Shown here piece after piece: positions 38,332 to 49,032 of a stretch of DNA of 64,000 nt. Under the pieces are notes generated by a model, which did not search any database, had not been told where the DNA came from, and saw only the letters and a program-made list of their open reading frames with translations. This DNA comes from Providencia stuartii (lineage in GTDB: Bacteria; Pseudomonadota; Gammaproteobacteria; Enterobacterales; Enterobacteriaceae): NCBI RefSeq assembly GCF_029277985.1, contig NZ_CP119546.1, positions 1,674,001 to 1,738,000 of the forward strand, in the 5' to 3' direction. Within the stretch, counting starts at the first letter, position 1, and the number at the start of each line of letters is the position of its first letter. Made by a program: the position numbers and the translations under genes.

Positions 38332-39345
38332 ATGCAGGATTTGCGTCTAATATTAGTGGTCGTAGGTGCGATAGCCATAGTTGCGTTATTACTGCATGGT
38401 TTATGGACTAGCCGTAAAGAGCGCTCAAAATTATTTCGTGATCGTCCCGTAAAACGCCGAAAACATGACTCTCAGGATAAATCATCTCACTATGATGATG
38501 ATTCTGCACTATTCAATGAAACCCATGTGGTTGAGCCATCGACCTCGTCACCTGAGGTTTCTGAACCTGCACGTCAGGTGAAAGAAGAACGTCGTGTCGA
38601 ACCTGATTTGCCACCCATTTCACCTACTGTTCGTGATACTGAGCCCGTATTCACGATAACGCCCGAGCATTCAGAACCTAATGAACCTGAAATTGCTCCG
38701 CGTCCTCATGCTGTTAATGAACCCACTGCGGTAAAACCTGAACCTGCACCGTCGCAAGGGGCTCAGCCAAACACAGCAATCAATCAGCGAGCGACAACGG
38801 TACCAGAACAACCTGAATTTGATTTTGATACAAGCGACAACCAAGAGGAGCCACAGCCGATACACCATGAACAGGAACAGGCGCACACTGAGAAGAAAAC
38901 TGAACAACCGCAAAACCAATCTCCAGCGAACAACAAGGAGACGGTTCTGGTTCTTCATGTAGCTGCTCATCAGGGCCAAGTTCTACAAGGTGAAGCGCTG
39001 TTGCAAAGTATTCTTCAGGCAGGGTTCCAATTTGGTGAAATGCGCATTTTCCATCGTCATGTGCATCCTTCAGGAACAGGACCTGTCCTCTTTAGCCTTG
39101 CAAACATGGTTAAACCGGGTTCATTTGACCCAGAAACCATGTCTGATTTCACCACACCGGGTGTCTCGATGTTTATGATGGTGCCTTCTTATGGTGATGC
39201 AGGACAAAATTTCAAGTTGATGCTACAGGCAGCGCAACGCATCGCCTCCGATGTCGGAGGGGTCGTCCTTGATGATGAACGTAAAATGCTGACACCTCAG
39301 AAAATTGAGGTGTATCATGCCCGGATACGCAATACATTGAATTAA
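38332..39345 (+). CDS. zipA: Cell division protein ZipA
   Basis: This 337-residue inner-membrane protein tethers FtsZ to the membrane at the division site. The N-terminal membrane helix (about 5-25, [20 protein letters not shown]) is followed by a charged stretch [18 protein letters not shown] Pro/Glu/Gln-rich unstructured linker (about 45-200) leads to the C-terminal FtsZ-binding domain (about 205-337: [32 protein letters not shown]). ATG 38332 matches the E. coli start MQDLRLIL. Only the linker diverges. A terminator and ligA follow. Confidence 0.96.
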   Translation: MQDLRLILVVVGAIAIVALLLHGLWTSRKERSKLFRDRPVKRRKHDSQDKSSHYDDDSALFNETHVVEPSTSSPEVSEPARQVKEERRVEPDLPPISPTVRDTEPVFTITPEHSEPNEPEIAPRPHAVNEPTAVKPEPAPSQGAQPNTAINQRATTVPEQPEFDFDTSDNQEEPQPIHHEQEQAHTEKKTEQPQNQSPANNKETVLVLHVAAHQGQVLQGEALLQSILQAGFQFGEMRIFHRHVHPSGTGPVLFSLANMVKPGSFDPETMSDFTTPGVSMFMMVPSYGDAGQNFKLMLQAAQRIASDVGGVVLDDERKMLTPQKIEVYHARIRNTLN

Positions 39346-39360
39346 AAATCAGTATTAACT

Positions 39361-39386
39361 AAACCCCCTTAACTGGGGGTTTTTTA
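39361..39386 (+). terminator. Terminator after zipA
   Basis: AAACCCCC (39361-39368) pairs with GGGGGTTT (39375-39382), with further T. It is 16 bases before ligA, so ligA may depend on readthrough or on a promoter further upstream. Confidence 0.85.
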
Positions 39387-39399
39387 TCTTTATTGGTGA

Positions 39400-41418
<2,019 letters not shown>

Positions 41419-41735
41419 TCTTTTTATTGACGTATCGTATTTAAGTTGCAGTGCTGTTAGCGGTATTTATGCCTCTGCTGACTCACTGCTGCTTAAAGTT
41501 TATTGCATCAATATTTGAAGAAATGGTGTATTACCTATAAAATGCGTATTGATATGACCTGCGTCAATCTTCCTGCCGAGAATCGAATTTCTCCTTAAAA
41601 GTGTGAGCCATATAGTCTTTTCACAAAATACACAGTGTTCATTTTCATGCTAATGTGATGCTTATCGCATTTAAATGTCGTCTATTACATAGAATAGTCA
41701 TATGACCGCATTATTAAATTTGTATGGAGTCGCAT
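41419..41735. other. Intergenic ligA to nupC
   Basis: 317 bases with no ORF. A CRP-type site is visible at 41654-41669 and the nupC promoter should lie between it and 41735. Confidence 0.6.
41654..41669. promoter_or_regulatory. Candidate CRP site upstream of nupC
   Basis: TGTGATGCTTATCGCA fits TGTGA-N6-TCACA with one mismatch in the second half. It lies 67-82 bases before the nupC ATG. E. coli nupC is under CRP and CytR control, which fits. Confidence 0.5.
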
Positions 41736-42920
41736 ATGACCTCGATCCTGCATTTTGTTTTATCCCTTATAGTCATTGGCGCACTTGCCGTATTAGCGAG
41801 TAGTAACCGTAAAGCGATACGGTTACGTTATGTTATTCAACTCCTCGTTATCCAAGTTGCATTGGCATATTTTTTCTTACATTCGAATATAGGTTCTTCA
41901 TTCGTACTTGCTGTAGCGGGGGTCTTTACCCATTTATTAGGTTATGCAGCGGAGGGAACCAAATTTATTTTTGGGGGGATGATCGAAGAAAATTTAGCAT
42001 TCTTCTTCTTACAAGTTCTTTGTCCCATTATCTTTATCTCCGCGCTCATCGGTATTTTACAACATATCAAAGTGTTGCCGATTGTGATCCGTGTCATCGG
42101 GACGGTATTATCTAAAGTTAATGGAATGGGCAAGTTAGAGTCATTCAATGCGGTCAGTTCACTGCTCTTAGGACAATCAGAGAACTTTATTGCTTATAAA
42201 GATCAGTTAGGCAAAATGTCTGAGCGTAGAATGTATACGATGGCAGCGACCGCGATGTCGACAGTGTCGATGTCTATTGTGGGTGCCTATATGACCATGT
42301 TAGAACCGCGTTTTGTGGTCGCAGCATTAGTGCTTAACATGTTTGGTACTTTCGTCATTCTCTCTTTGATTAACCCGTACCCACCAGAAGCGGAAGAAGA
42401 GTTGCAAATGAGCAACATTCATGAGGGGCAAAGCTTCTTTGAAATGCTGGGTGAATATATTCTTGCAGGTTTTAAAGTTGCGATTATCGTATCAGCAATG
42501 TTAATCGGTTTTATTGCATTGATTGCCATGGTTAATGGTATTTGTATGGCTATCTTTGATATCAAATTCCAAACCATGTTGGGCTATGTATTCTATCCAT
42601 TCGCTTGGATACTTGGAATTCCAGCCGACGAAGCATTACAAGTAGGCGGTATTATGGCGGTGAAAATGGTAACCAATGAGTTCGTTGCGATGAGTGACTT
42701 ACAAGCCGTTGCTGCTGGACTATCGACCCGCTCAGTGGGGATCCTATCGGTTTTCTTAGTCTCATTTGCTAACTTCTCTTCAATTGGTATTGTTGCAGGT
42801 GCTATCAAAGGGTTGAATGAGAAACAAGGGAACACAGTTGCTCGTTTTGGTCTTAAATTACTGTTCGGTTCAACCTTAGTGAGCTTCCTATCAGCGGCTG
42901 TTGTTGGATTGATTCTGTAA
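41736..42920 (+). CDS. nupC: Nucleoside/H+ symporter NupC
   Basis: This 394-residue concentrative nucleoside transporter in the inner membrane imports nucleosides with protons. Family signatures are [36 protein letters not shown] and the C-terminal NEFVAMSDL and [20 protein letters not shown]. The ATG at 41736 is preceded by GGAG (41726-41729); an ATG at 41724 overlaps that SD and is less likely. The length is near E. coli NupC (400). A hairpin terminator follows. Confidence 0.95.
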   Translation: MTSILHFVLSLIVIGALAVLASSNRKAIRLRYVIQLLVIQVALAYFFLHSNIGSSFVLAVAGVFTHLLGYAAEGTKFIFGGMIEENLAFFFLQVLCPIIFISALIGILQHIKVLPIVIRVIGTVLSKVNGMGKLESFNAVSSLLLGQSENFIAYKDQLGKMSERRMYTMAATAMSTVSMSIVGAYMTMLEPRFVVAALVLNMFGTFVILSLINPYPPEAEEELQMSNIHEGQSFFEMLGEYILAGFKVAIIVSAMLIGFIALIAMVNGICMAIFDIKFQTMLGYVFYPFAWILGIPADEALQVGGIMAVKMVTNEFVAMSDLQAVAAGLSTRSVGILSVFLVSFANFSSIGIVAGAIKGLNEKQGNTVARFGLKLLFGSTLVSFLSAAVVGLIL

Positions 42921-42945
42921 CTCACTAAAAAGTGTTAAAGTGTTG

Positions 42946-42977
42946 AGCGGCATTCATGATGAATGCCGCTTTGTTTT
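42946..42977 (+). terminator. Terminator after nupC
   Basis: AGCGGCATTC (42946-42955) pairs with GAATGCCGCT (42961-42970) around ATGAT, followed by TTGTTTTT. It lies directly before the next gene's ribosome binding site. Confidence 0.85.
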
Positions 42978-42987
42978 TGGAGGGCAA

Positions 42988-43203
42988 ATGGAAAAACAAG
43001 ATCTGATCGATATAGCAAACACATCAATGCCGTTTGGCAAATATAAAGGTCGTGTTTTGATTGACCTTCCAGAAGAATACCTCTTATGGTTCTATAAAAA
43101 AGGGGAATTTCCACAAGGGCGATTAGGGCAATTGATGGAAATGGCATTAGGCTTAAAAATAGAGGGGCTAGATGGCCTTGTAAAGCCTTTAAAGCGTTCT
43201 TAG
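42988..43203 (+). CDS. DUF3820 family protein
   Basis: This 71-residue cytosolic protein has the DUF3820 signature: MPFGKYKGRVLIDLPEEYLLWFYKKGEF. It ends GLVKPLKRS. The start is ATG 42988 after GGAGGG. An upstream frame from 42940 would translate the nupC terminator and is not plausible. Family members are sometimes labelled quorum-sensing-regulated virulence factors, but no biochemical function is established. It directly follows the nupC terminator. Confidence 0.85.
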   Translation: MEKQDLIDIANTSMPFGKYKGRVLIDLPEEYLLWFYKKGEFPQGRLGQLMEMALGLKIEGLDGLVKPLKRS

Positions 43204-43271
43204 GCTTGTAATTGATTAACGGCTATCATCGTCTGTGAGAGCCGTACATAAATAAATTGAGTGATTATTTG

Positions 43272-44291
43272 CTACCAATCCATAGGTCGTGTTGCCACGG
43301 TCTGATGTGTTGGAAAAAGAGGTAAAATGTCTAAGGCAATTTCTTCAATAACGTCTTTAGCAGGACGCTGAGAAAATTGAATGCCAAGGGCGGCATGATT
43401 AACACCCGCTGACTGCCATTGTTCTAATAATTCGATCAGCCCATGACGTCCTGTTCGTAGCACGTAGCCCCCATTTAATGCTGTTCTTGGATAATTAGGG
43501 TCATCAACTAAATCAATCCATTCATTAGTGATATGCGGGCGAAAATGATTGTCTGGTATTAAATTACGCCATGTCCGAATTTTCTCAGCGAGTCGTATCG
43601 GGCCTTGTTTATCGCTAGTGGAACCGGGGTAGGTTAACCATCCATCTGAATGATCTGCAATCCATTGCAACGACTGTCCTGAATTACCCGTCACAATTAA
43701 AGGGATTTCTCCTGTACTAGGCTTAGGAAGCAACTCTACCCCCGTAAATTGTCCAAGTGATGAATTAACGGTTAATTCCCCGTGTTGCATCAATTGTCGG
43801 AAAAGCTGTATAGACTCTGCAAAACGTTCTGCTCGTTGATTGTGTTGCAAACCATAAGCAGGAAACTCGATATATCTATCACCAGAAGCGACACCTAGCA
43901 CAAGGCGGCCTCCTGATAGTTGGTCAATGGTCACTGCCATTTTGGCAAGGTCGATAGGATGACGTAAGGTAAAAATGGCACTGCCTGTGGCTAAAGCAAT
44001 ATTTTTTGTTTGGGCTGCAATAAAAGCAAGATAGGTAAAGGGATCGAAAAGTTGCCCTGCGTCGCCGAAATCAGCCGTGAATAAGGGAATATCGCGTACC
44101 CAGATGGCCGCGAAGTTATGCTTGTCAATTTCTTGAATCAATACACTTTGTCCAGTCAGCACACGAATATCATTGCGGTAAAAACGTAGAGGTAAAAATA
44201 CCCCGACTGTTAATGAATCGGCTTTGAACATCCTTTGATAGCCTGGATGATTGGAAAAGGCCATATTGTTTATTTCGTTAATATTATTCAT
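43272..44291 (-). CDS. Luciferase-like (LLM class) flavin oxidoreductase
   Basis: This 339-residue protein has the bacterial-luciferase TIM-barrel fold expected to use FMNH2 or F420-like flavin. Recognisable pieces are SLTVGVFLPLRFY, IWVRDIPLFTADFGDAGQLFDP, ATGSAIFTLRHP and QLSGGRLVLGVASGDR, which match the BA3436-type luciferase subfamily. The substrate is unknown. AGGAT precedes the ATG. The GST gene ends nine bases upstream in the same direction, so the two form an operon under the divergent LysR regulator. A link to oxidation and detoxification of an organic compound is inference. Confidence 0.85.
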   Translation of the reverse strand: MNNINEINNMAFSNHPGYQRMFKADSLTVGVFLPLRFYRNDIRVLTGQSVLIQEIDKHNFAAIWVRDIPLFTADFGDAGQLFDPFTYLAFIAAQTKNIALATGSAIFTLRHPIDLAKMAVTIDQLSGGRLVLGVASGDRYIEFPAYGLQHNQRAERFAESIQLFRQLMQHGELTVNSSLGQFTGVELLPKPSTGEIPLIVTGNSGQSLQWIADHSDGWLTYPGSTSDKQGPIRLAEKIRTWRNLIPDNHFRPHITNEWIDLVDDPNYPRTALNGGYVLRTGRHGLIELLEQWQSAGVNHAALGIQFSQRPAKDVIEEIALDILPLFPTHQTVATRPMDW

Positions 44292-44300
44292 TTTATCCTT

Positions 44301-44924
44301 TTAGGCTCCAGTGGCGGGGGCTGGCAAAGTGATGCCTTTGACGACGGCAGGGCGTTTAGCAATACGCTCGTACCATGCACAAAGGTGCTCAAAACGGCTG
44401 AAGTCAAAATTAACAATACGTGCAATATGCAACCAACCAAAATTAGCAATATCTGCAATGGAATACTGTTCTCCAGCGAGATAGCGGTGATGTTGTAGTT
44501 GGTTATTTAAAACGGATAAAGCATTGTCACTTAGATGTTGATAACGTTGGATGGCTTCAGGGATCTGTAACTCACTAAAAATTTCAAAATGAACTCTTTG
44601 CCCTAGCATTGGCCCAACACTTGCGGAGTGAAACTGTAGCCACTTTATGGTTTCCCAGCGAATTCTTAGGTCTCTATCGAGAAGTTTTCCGGTTTTTTCA
44701 GCTAGATAGAGCAAAATTGCAGCTGATTCAAATAAAGTTATCCCTGTTTCCGTATCCGTTATCACAGGGATCCGTCCATGTGGGTTTAAATTTAAAAAAT
44801 CAGCCTGTTTATGCTCCCCCTTATCAATATTAACGGTATGCAAACGGTAGGGGAGTGCTAATTCTTCTAATAGAATGGTGATTTTAAAACCATTTGGTGA
44901 GCTGTCAGTATAGAGTTCGATCAT
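44301..44924 (-). CDS. Glutathione S-transferase family protein (YfcG-like)
   Basis: This 207-residue two-domain protein has an N-terminal thioredoxin fold (about 1-80: MIELYTDSSPNGFKITILLEE, with the glutathione-binding LFESAAILLYLAEKTG) and an all-helical C-terminal domain (GEQYSIADIANFGWLH). The nearest E. coli relatives are the nu-class proteins YfcG and YghU, which act as disulfide-bond reductases. It is the first gene of a two-gene unit with the LLM oxidoreductase and divergent from the LysR gene. Confidence 0.85.
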   Translation of the reverse strand: MIELYTDSSPNGFKITILLEELALPYRLHTVNIDKGEHKQADFLNLNPHGRIPVITDTETGITLFESAAILLYLAEKTGKLLDRDLRIRWETIKWLQFHSASVGPMLGQRVHFEIFSELQIPEAIQRYQHLSDNALSVLNNQLQHHRYLAGEQYSIADIANFGWLHIARIVNFDFSRFEHLCAWYERIAKRPAVVKGITLPAPATGA

Positions 44925-44976
44925 TTTATTTCTCGATGAGTTAAACTAAACATATGATGTAAGACTTTTTAGTATT

Positions 44977-45003
44977 TCGTTTAAAACCAGTAAAATAAAA
45001 CGA
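44977..45003. promoter_or_regulatory. Possible LysR operator
   Basis: TCGTTT (44977-44982) and AAACGA (44998-45003) form an interrupted inverted repeat in the 113-base gap between the GST and LysR genes. Such dyads are usual LysR-type targets; this is a guess from position and symmetry. Confidence 0.25.
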
Positions 45004-45037
45004 TTTAATCTAACTCTGAGTTTAGAGAAACTAAATT

Positions 45038-45940
45038 ATGAATCCCGTATTACCGCTATTAGCATTACGCGCTTTTACCGAGGTGGCTCGGTACAACAGC
45101 ATAAAACAGGCAGCGCAAGTTCTCGGCGTGACTTCAGGTGCAGTTAGCCAACAAATTCGCTTGCTAGAAACGCGTGTAGGGCGCCCATTATTTATTCGGC
45201 AGCGCTATCACATGGTACTAACCGAGGAGGCTGCTCGCATCTATCCTACGCTTTTACAGGCATTCGAACAGATCGAAAGTAGTATGCGGCAATTGGAAGA
45301 GACGAAAGTCAAAAATAGTTTAACCATTAGCACCGTTCCTTCTTTCGCCGCCTCATGGTTAATCCCTCGATTAGGCGATTTTAGAACTCGTTATCCAGAA
45401 ATTGAATTACGTATCGAAGCTTCTGCAAATCTCGTTAATCTAAGAAAAGATCCTGTTGATATTGCGATCCGTCATGGATTGGGAAAATATCCGGGATTGC
45501 ATACAGAGCATCTAATGACGCCAACGTTACTGCCAGTTGCTAGCCCGCATTTTTTCACTCATGGTAAAATCACAAAAATGCCCGTCACCCCAGAGGCGTG
45601 TTTAAATTACCCATTATTACAAGACAGTGATCGTGCAGACTGGTCATTATGGTTAACCGCTCATGGCGTTAAAATTGATGAAAGAGCAAAAAGGGGCAGC
45701 ACCTTTGATGATGATTATTTACTGATTCGAGCGGCTATTGCAGGGCAAGGGATTGCGTTGGTGCCTCAAGCCTATGCTCAACAGGAAATGACCGAGGGAA
45801 GATTAATTCAAGTGCTTGATAAGCCTTGGCCAGCTCAATTCGCGTATTATTTAGTGATGTTGGAAGCCTCACGGCAACGACCTGAAATAGATGCATTTGT
45901 TTGCTGGATACAGCAGCAGGCTGCAATGAATATAGAATAA
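45038..45940 (+). CDS. LysR-type transcriptional regulator (GcvA-like)
   Basis: This 300-residue regulator has an N-terminal winged helix-turn-helix (about 5-64: ALRAFTEVARYNSIKQAAQVLGVTSGAVSQQIRLLE) and a C-terminal effector-binding domain (about 90-300: LTISTVPSFAASWLIPRLGDF, AAIAGQGIALVPQAYA), as in GcvA-type members. It is transcribed divergently from the GST-LLM pair, the usual setting for a LysR protein controlling its neighbours. The effector is unknown. Confidence 0.9.
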   Translation: MNPVLPLLALRAFTEVARYNSIKQAAQVLGVTSGAVSQQIRLLETRVGRPLFIRQRYHMVLTEEAARIYPTLLQAFEQIESSMRQLEETKVKNSLTISTVPSFAASWLIPRLGDFRTRYPEIELRIEASANLVNLRKDPVDIAIRHGLGKYPGLHTEHLMTPTLLPVASPHFFTHGKITKMPVTPEACLNYPLLQDSDRADWSLWLTAHGVKIDERAKRGSTFDDDYLLIRAAIAGQGIALVPQAYAQQEMTEGRLIQVLDKPWPAQFAYYLVMLEASRQRPEIDAFVCWIQQQAAMNIE

Positions 45941-45986
45941 TAACGAGGTCAATTTCTAATATTTAGGGGGAGACTGAAAAAGGGAG

Positions 45987-46062
<76 letters not shown>

Positions 46063-46100
46063 AACAAAATGATTTTGATACCACCTAACAGGGAATTAGA

Positions 46101-46176
<76 letters not shown>

Positions 46177-46356
46177 AAACAAAATCCTTTGGACGGAGGG
46201 CATAATATTCAAGCAATGCTAGGGTGTCAATCAAATAATGTGAAATTGAGTTTAACTGCTGAATTATAGAGCATTTAATCATCAAGAACGGGGTTTGGTG
46301 AGGTATTGGCCGGTGATTAATCGTTGCGAATGATTTATTAACAAAGCTAAACATGG

Positions 46357-46384
46357 CAAAAAGCCCTATTTTAAATAGGGCTTT
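46357..46384 (-). terminator. Terminator after gltX
   Basis: AAAGCCCTATTT (46360-46371) pairs with AAATAGGGCTTT (46373-46384). On the minus strand, GGGCTTTTTGCC follows the stem. It is 10 bases beyond the gltX stop. Confidence 0.85.
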
Positions 46385-46394
46385 GGGGGAGGCG

Positions 46395-47816
46395 TTATTG
46401 TGCAGACGCTTCGCGTTCGCTGATGAAAGCTAATGCTTTATCAATACGAGTGATTGAACGCGCTTGACCTATCGCATGTACAGTCACATCTAACGCGGGT
46501 GATTGGCCGGCACCTGTCACTGCAACACGTAATGGCATACCGACTTTACCCATACCGACTTCAAGCTCTGCGGCTGTTTGCTCAATGGCTTGATGAACAT
46601 TTTCAGCTGTCCAATGAGTGATTGCCGCTAATTTTTGTTTGACGGTTTCTAATGGTTGACGAGCAACAGGGCGCAAGTGTTTTTTCGCGGCATCGGCATC
46701 AAACTCAGCAAAGTCTTCATAGAAGTAATGGCAAGATTCTGCAATTTCCTTCAACGTCTTACAACGTTCGCCTAACAATTTCACTAGCTCAGCTAATTGT
46801 GGGCCGTTTTCAGTATTGATATTTTGTTGTTCAATATGCCATGCAAGATGAACCGCGACTTCTTCAGCAGGTAACTGATTAATATAGTGGTGGTTTAACC
46901 AAAGTAATTTATCGGTGTTGAATGCACTGGCTGATTTGCTAATGGCATCTAGGCTGAAGTATTCAATCATCTCTTCACGAGAAAAGATTTCTTGGTCGCC
47001 ATGTGACCAGCCCAAACGAACTAAATAGTTGAGTAGCGCTTCTGGTAAATAACCTTCATCACGATACTGCATTACACTGACTGCGCCATGACGTTTAGAC
47101 AGCTTTTTCCCATCATCACCTAAAATCATTGAAACGTGCGCGTATTCTGGAACCGGCGCGCCCAGCGCTTTGAGGATATTAATTTGACGAGGGGTGTTAT
47201 TAATATGGTCTTCACCACGGATAACGTGAGTAATTTCCATATCCCAGTCATCAATCACCACACAGAAGTTATAAGTTGGTGAACCATCTGTACGGCGGAT
47301 GATGAGATCATCGAGCTCTTGGTTACTGAACTCAATAGGACCGCGGATGTTATCATCAAAAATAACTGAGCCTTCTTGTGGATTACGGAAACGAACGACA
47401 TGAGGCTCGTCTGGTGTGTGATTATGGGCGTGATCTCGGCAGCAGCCATCATAGCGCGGTTTTTCACCAGAAGCCATTTGTTGGTCACGTAATGCTTCTA
47501 AACGCTCTTTAGAGCAGTAACAACGATAAGCGGTGCCCGCGTCAAGCATTTGATCAATGACCTCGTTGTAGCGATCAAAGCGCTTCGTTTGATAATAAGG
47601 GCCTTCATCCCAATTCAAATTTAACCAGTTCATACCATCCATAATGGCATCGATAGCTTCCTGGGTTGAACGTTCTAAATCGGTATCTTCAATACGCAGA
47701 ACAAATTCGCCCTGATTGTGACGGCTGAATAACCAGGAATAAAGCGCAGTACGCGCTCCACCAACATGTAAATAGCCTGTTGGGCTAGGTGCAAAACGGG
47801 TTTTAATTTTACTCAT
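46395..47816 (-). CDS. gltX: Glutamate-tRNA ligase
   Basis: This 473-residue class I synthetase charges tRNA-Glu. The HIGH-type motif is [19 protein letters not shown] near residue 9, and the KMSKS-type motif is KLSKRHG near 237. The zinc-binding region has [10 protein letters not shown] and CCRDHAH. The length is as in E. coli (471). The tRNA-Ala pair lies downstream and the tRNA-Val/Lys genes are divergent upstream, the E. coli arrangement. Confidence 0.98.
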   Translation of the reverse strand: MSKIKTRFAPSPTGYLHVGGARTALYSWLFSRHNQGEFVLRIEDTDLERSTQEAIDAIMDGMNWLNLNWDEGPYYQTKRFDRYNEVIDQMLDAGTAYRCYCSKERLEALRDQQMASGEKPRYDGCCRDHAHNHTPDEPHVVRFRNPQEGSVIFDDNIRGPIEFSNQELDDLIIRRTDGSPTYNFCVVIDDWDMEITHVIRGEDHINNTPRQINILKALGAPVPEYAHVSMILGDDGKKLSKRHGAVSVMQYRDEGYLPEALLNYLVRLGWSHGDQEIFSREEMIEYFSLDAISKSASAFNTDKLLWLNHHYINQLPAEEVAVHLAWHIEQQNINTENGPQLAELVKLLGERCKTLKEIAESCHYFYEDFAEFDADAAKKHLRPVARQPLETVKQKLAAITHWTAENVHQAIEQTAAELEVGMGKVGMPLRVAVTGAGQSPALDVTVHAIGQARSITRIDKALAFISEREASAQ

Positions 47817-48272
47817 CGAGATTGCCTTAATTGCGATACGTGGTTTCTAACATGTTGGGCTTCTCTAGACTAAGAAGATCGATGAAGCACAAACTTATCT
47901 TCTACTTTAGGTTCATTTGATGAAAACGGGGTCAGCAGCACACGTTATTCATCACGAGAAACTCGTCAACAAGTCTAAAATGTTGCTCTATTCTATCACT
48001 CTAAAGTGATACCTCAATCAAGTTATCGATAGTTGAGGCAAATAAAATCAGTCGTAAAAGAAAAATAAAGGAGATTTTTCAAGCATAAAAATATTTTTGT
48101 TCTAGTATTGTATTTGTTGGGTGATATGGATTAACCATTTATTGGTTAAATAAGGTTCTTTTCTGGCGAATATTGGTACATCTTGCTTATTTTTACAACG
48201 AACAGAAAAAATCTATTCAAAAACCGTTGACTCAGAACGAGGGATCCCTATAATGCACCTCCATCGACGGCA
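47817..48272. other. Divergent gltX / tRNA operon intergenic region
   Basis: 456 AT-rich bases with no ORF. They hold the gltX promoter (minus strand, not assigned) and the strong tRNA promoter at 48227-48254. Confidence 0.6.
48227..48254 (+). promoter_or_regulatory. Strong promoter of the Val/Lys tRNA operon
   Basis: TTGACT (48227-48232) and a perfect TATAAT (48249-48254) are 16 bases apart, followed by a G/C-containing discriminator GCACC. Transcription would start near 48261, 12 bases before the first tRNA. A GC-rich discriminator is typical of stringently controlled stable-RNA promoters. Confidence 0.85.
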
Positions 48273-48348
48273 GGGCGATTAGCTCAGTTGGTAGAGCATC
48301 TCCCTTACAAGGAGGAGGTCACTGGTTCGAACCCGGTATCGCCCACCA
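48273..48348 (+). tRNA. tRNA-Val (TAC), copy 1
   Basis: 76 bases, GGGCGATTAGCTCAGTTGG to TATCGCCCACCA. Anticodon loop CTTACAA gives TAC. CCA is encoded. First gene of the tRNA operon corresponding to E. coli valU-valX-valY-lysV. Confidence 0.97.
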
Positions 48349-48385
48349 CTGTCGACGATAAAAGAAGTAAATGAAGTAAATAAAT

Positions 48386-48461
48386 GGGCGATTAGCTCAG
48401 TTGGTAGAGCATCTCCCTTACAAGGAGGAGGTCACTGGTTCGAGCCCGGTATCGCCCACCA
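48386..48461 (+). tRNA. tRNA-Val (TAC), copy 2
   Basis: 76 bases with anticodon TAC. It differs from copy 1 at one T-arm position (CGAGCCC for CGAACCC). Confidence 0.97.
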
Positions 48462-48495
48462 TTTATTTACAAATATGTGAAGCTTGTCATGAAGT

Positions 48496-48571
48496 GGGCG
48501 ATTAGCTCAGTTGGTAGAGCATCTCCCTTACAAGGAGGAGGTCACTGGTTCGAGCCCGGTATCGCCCACCA
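48496..48571 (+). tRNA. tRNA-Val (TAC), copy 3
   Basis: 76 bases, anticodon TAC, identical to copy 2. Confidence 0.97.
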
Positions 48572-48623
48572 CTTCATTAGTTACTCGCATTATTCATAAT
48601 ACTGATTACAAAAGTTTATAGAT

Positions 48624-48699
48624 GGGTCGTTAGCTCAGTCGGTAGAGCAGTTGACTTTTAATCAATTGGTCGCAGGTTCGAATCCTGCACGACCCACCA
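48624..48699 (+). tRNA. tRNA-Lys (TTT), copy 1
   Basis: 76 bases, GGGTCGTTAGCTCAGTCGG to CACGACCCACCA. Anticodon loop CTTTTAA gives TTT. It corresponds to E. coli lysV. Confidence 0.97.
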
Positions 48700-48729
48700 T
48701 CTTAAAATTCAAAATCAGTCATACCAGAT

Positions 48730-48805
48730 GGGTCGTTAGCTCAGTCGGTAGAGCAGTTGACTTTTAATCAATTGGTCGCAGGTTCGAATCCTGCACGACC
48801 CACCA
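48730..48805 (+). tRNA. tRNA-Lys (TTT), copy 2
   Basis: 76 bases, identical to copy 1 and 30 bases after it, so lysV is duplicated here. Its 3' end and flank recur as a decayed copy at 49009-49114. Confidence 0.97.
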
Positions 48806-48883
48806 TCTTATTTATTCCTCTAAATCATCCAACAAACGTTGAAATTCCTTATTGCACATAGCGTGCAGGTGAGAAACTGCATT

Positions 48884-48949
48884 CAAGTTCAAGTTCAAGT
48901 TCAAGTTCAAGTTCAAGTGCAAGTGCAAGTGCAAGTGCAAGTGCAAGTC
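48884..48949. repeat. Compound hexanucleotide array (11 units)
   Basis: Five CAAGTT units (48884-48913), five CAAGTG units (48914-48943) and one CAAGTC (48944-48949) run without interruption for 66 bases. The decayed second copy of this flank (around 49110) has no array, so it expanded in this copy only. It lies 79 bases after the second tRNA-Lys. Confidence 0.95.
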
Positions 48950-49008
48950 GGAGCGCAGCAGGGCAGCGTTGCTTTTGTCACAACGACTCGCAGGGGGAGG
49001 CCAAAGGC

Positions 49009-49032
49009 CGAATCATCCTGTACGACCCACCA
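49009..49032 (+). pseudogene. 3' remnant of a third tRNA-Lys
   Basis: CGAATCATCCTGTACGACC and then CACCA match the last 22 bases of the tRNA-Lys genes with a two-base insertion and one substitution. The sequence after it (TCTTATCGACTCCTCTAGATCACCC) also resembles the flank of copy 2. The 5' part of the tRNA is not recognisable. Confidence 0.75.

Noticed and set aside
48730..49032. Integrated element bounded by tRNA-Lys 3' ends
   Set aside because: The enclosed 200 bases have no integrase or cargo, and the flanks are homologous, so tandem duplication with decay explains it better.
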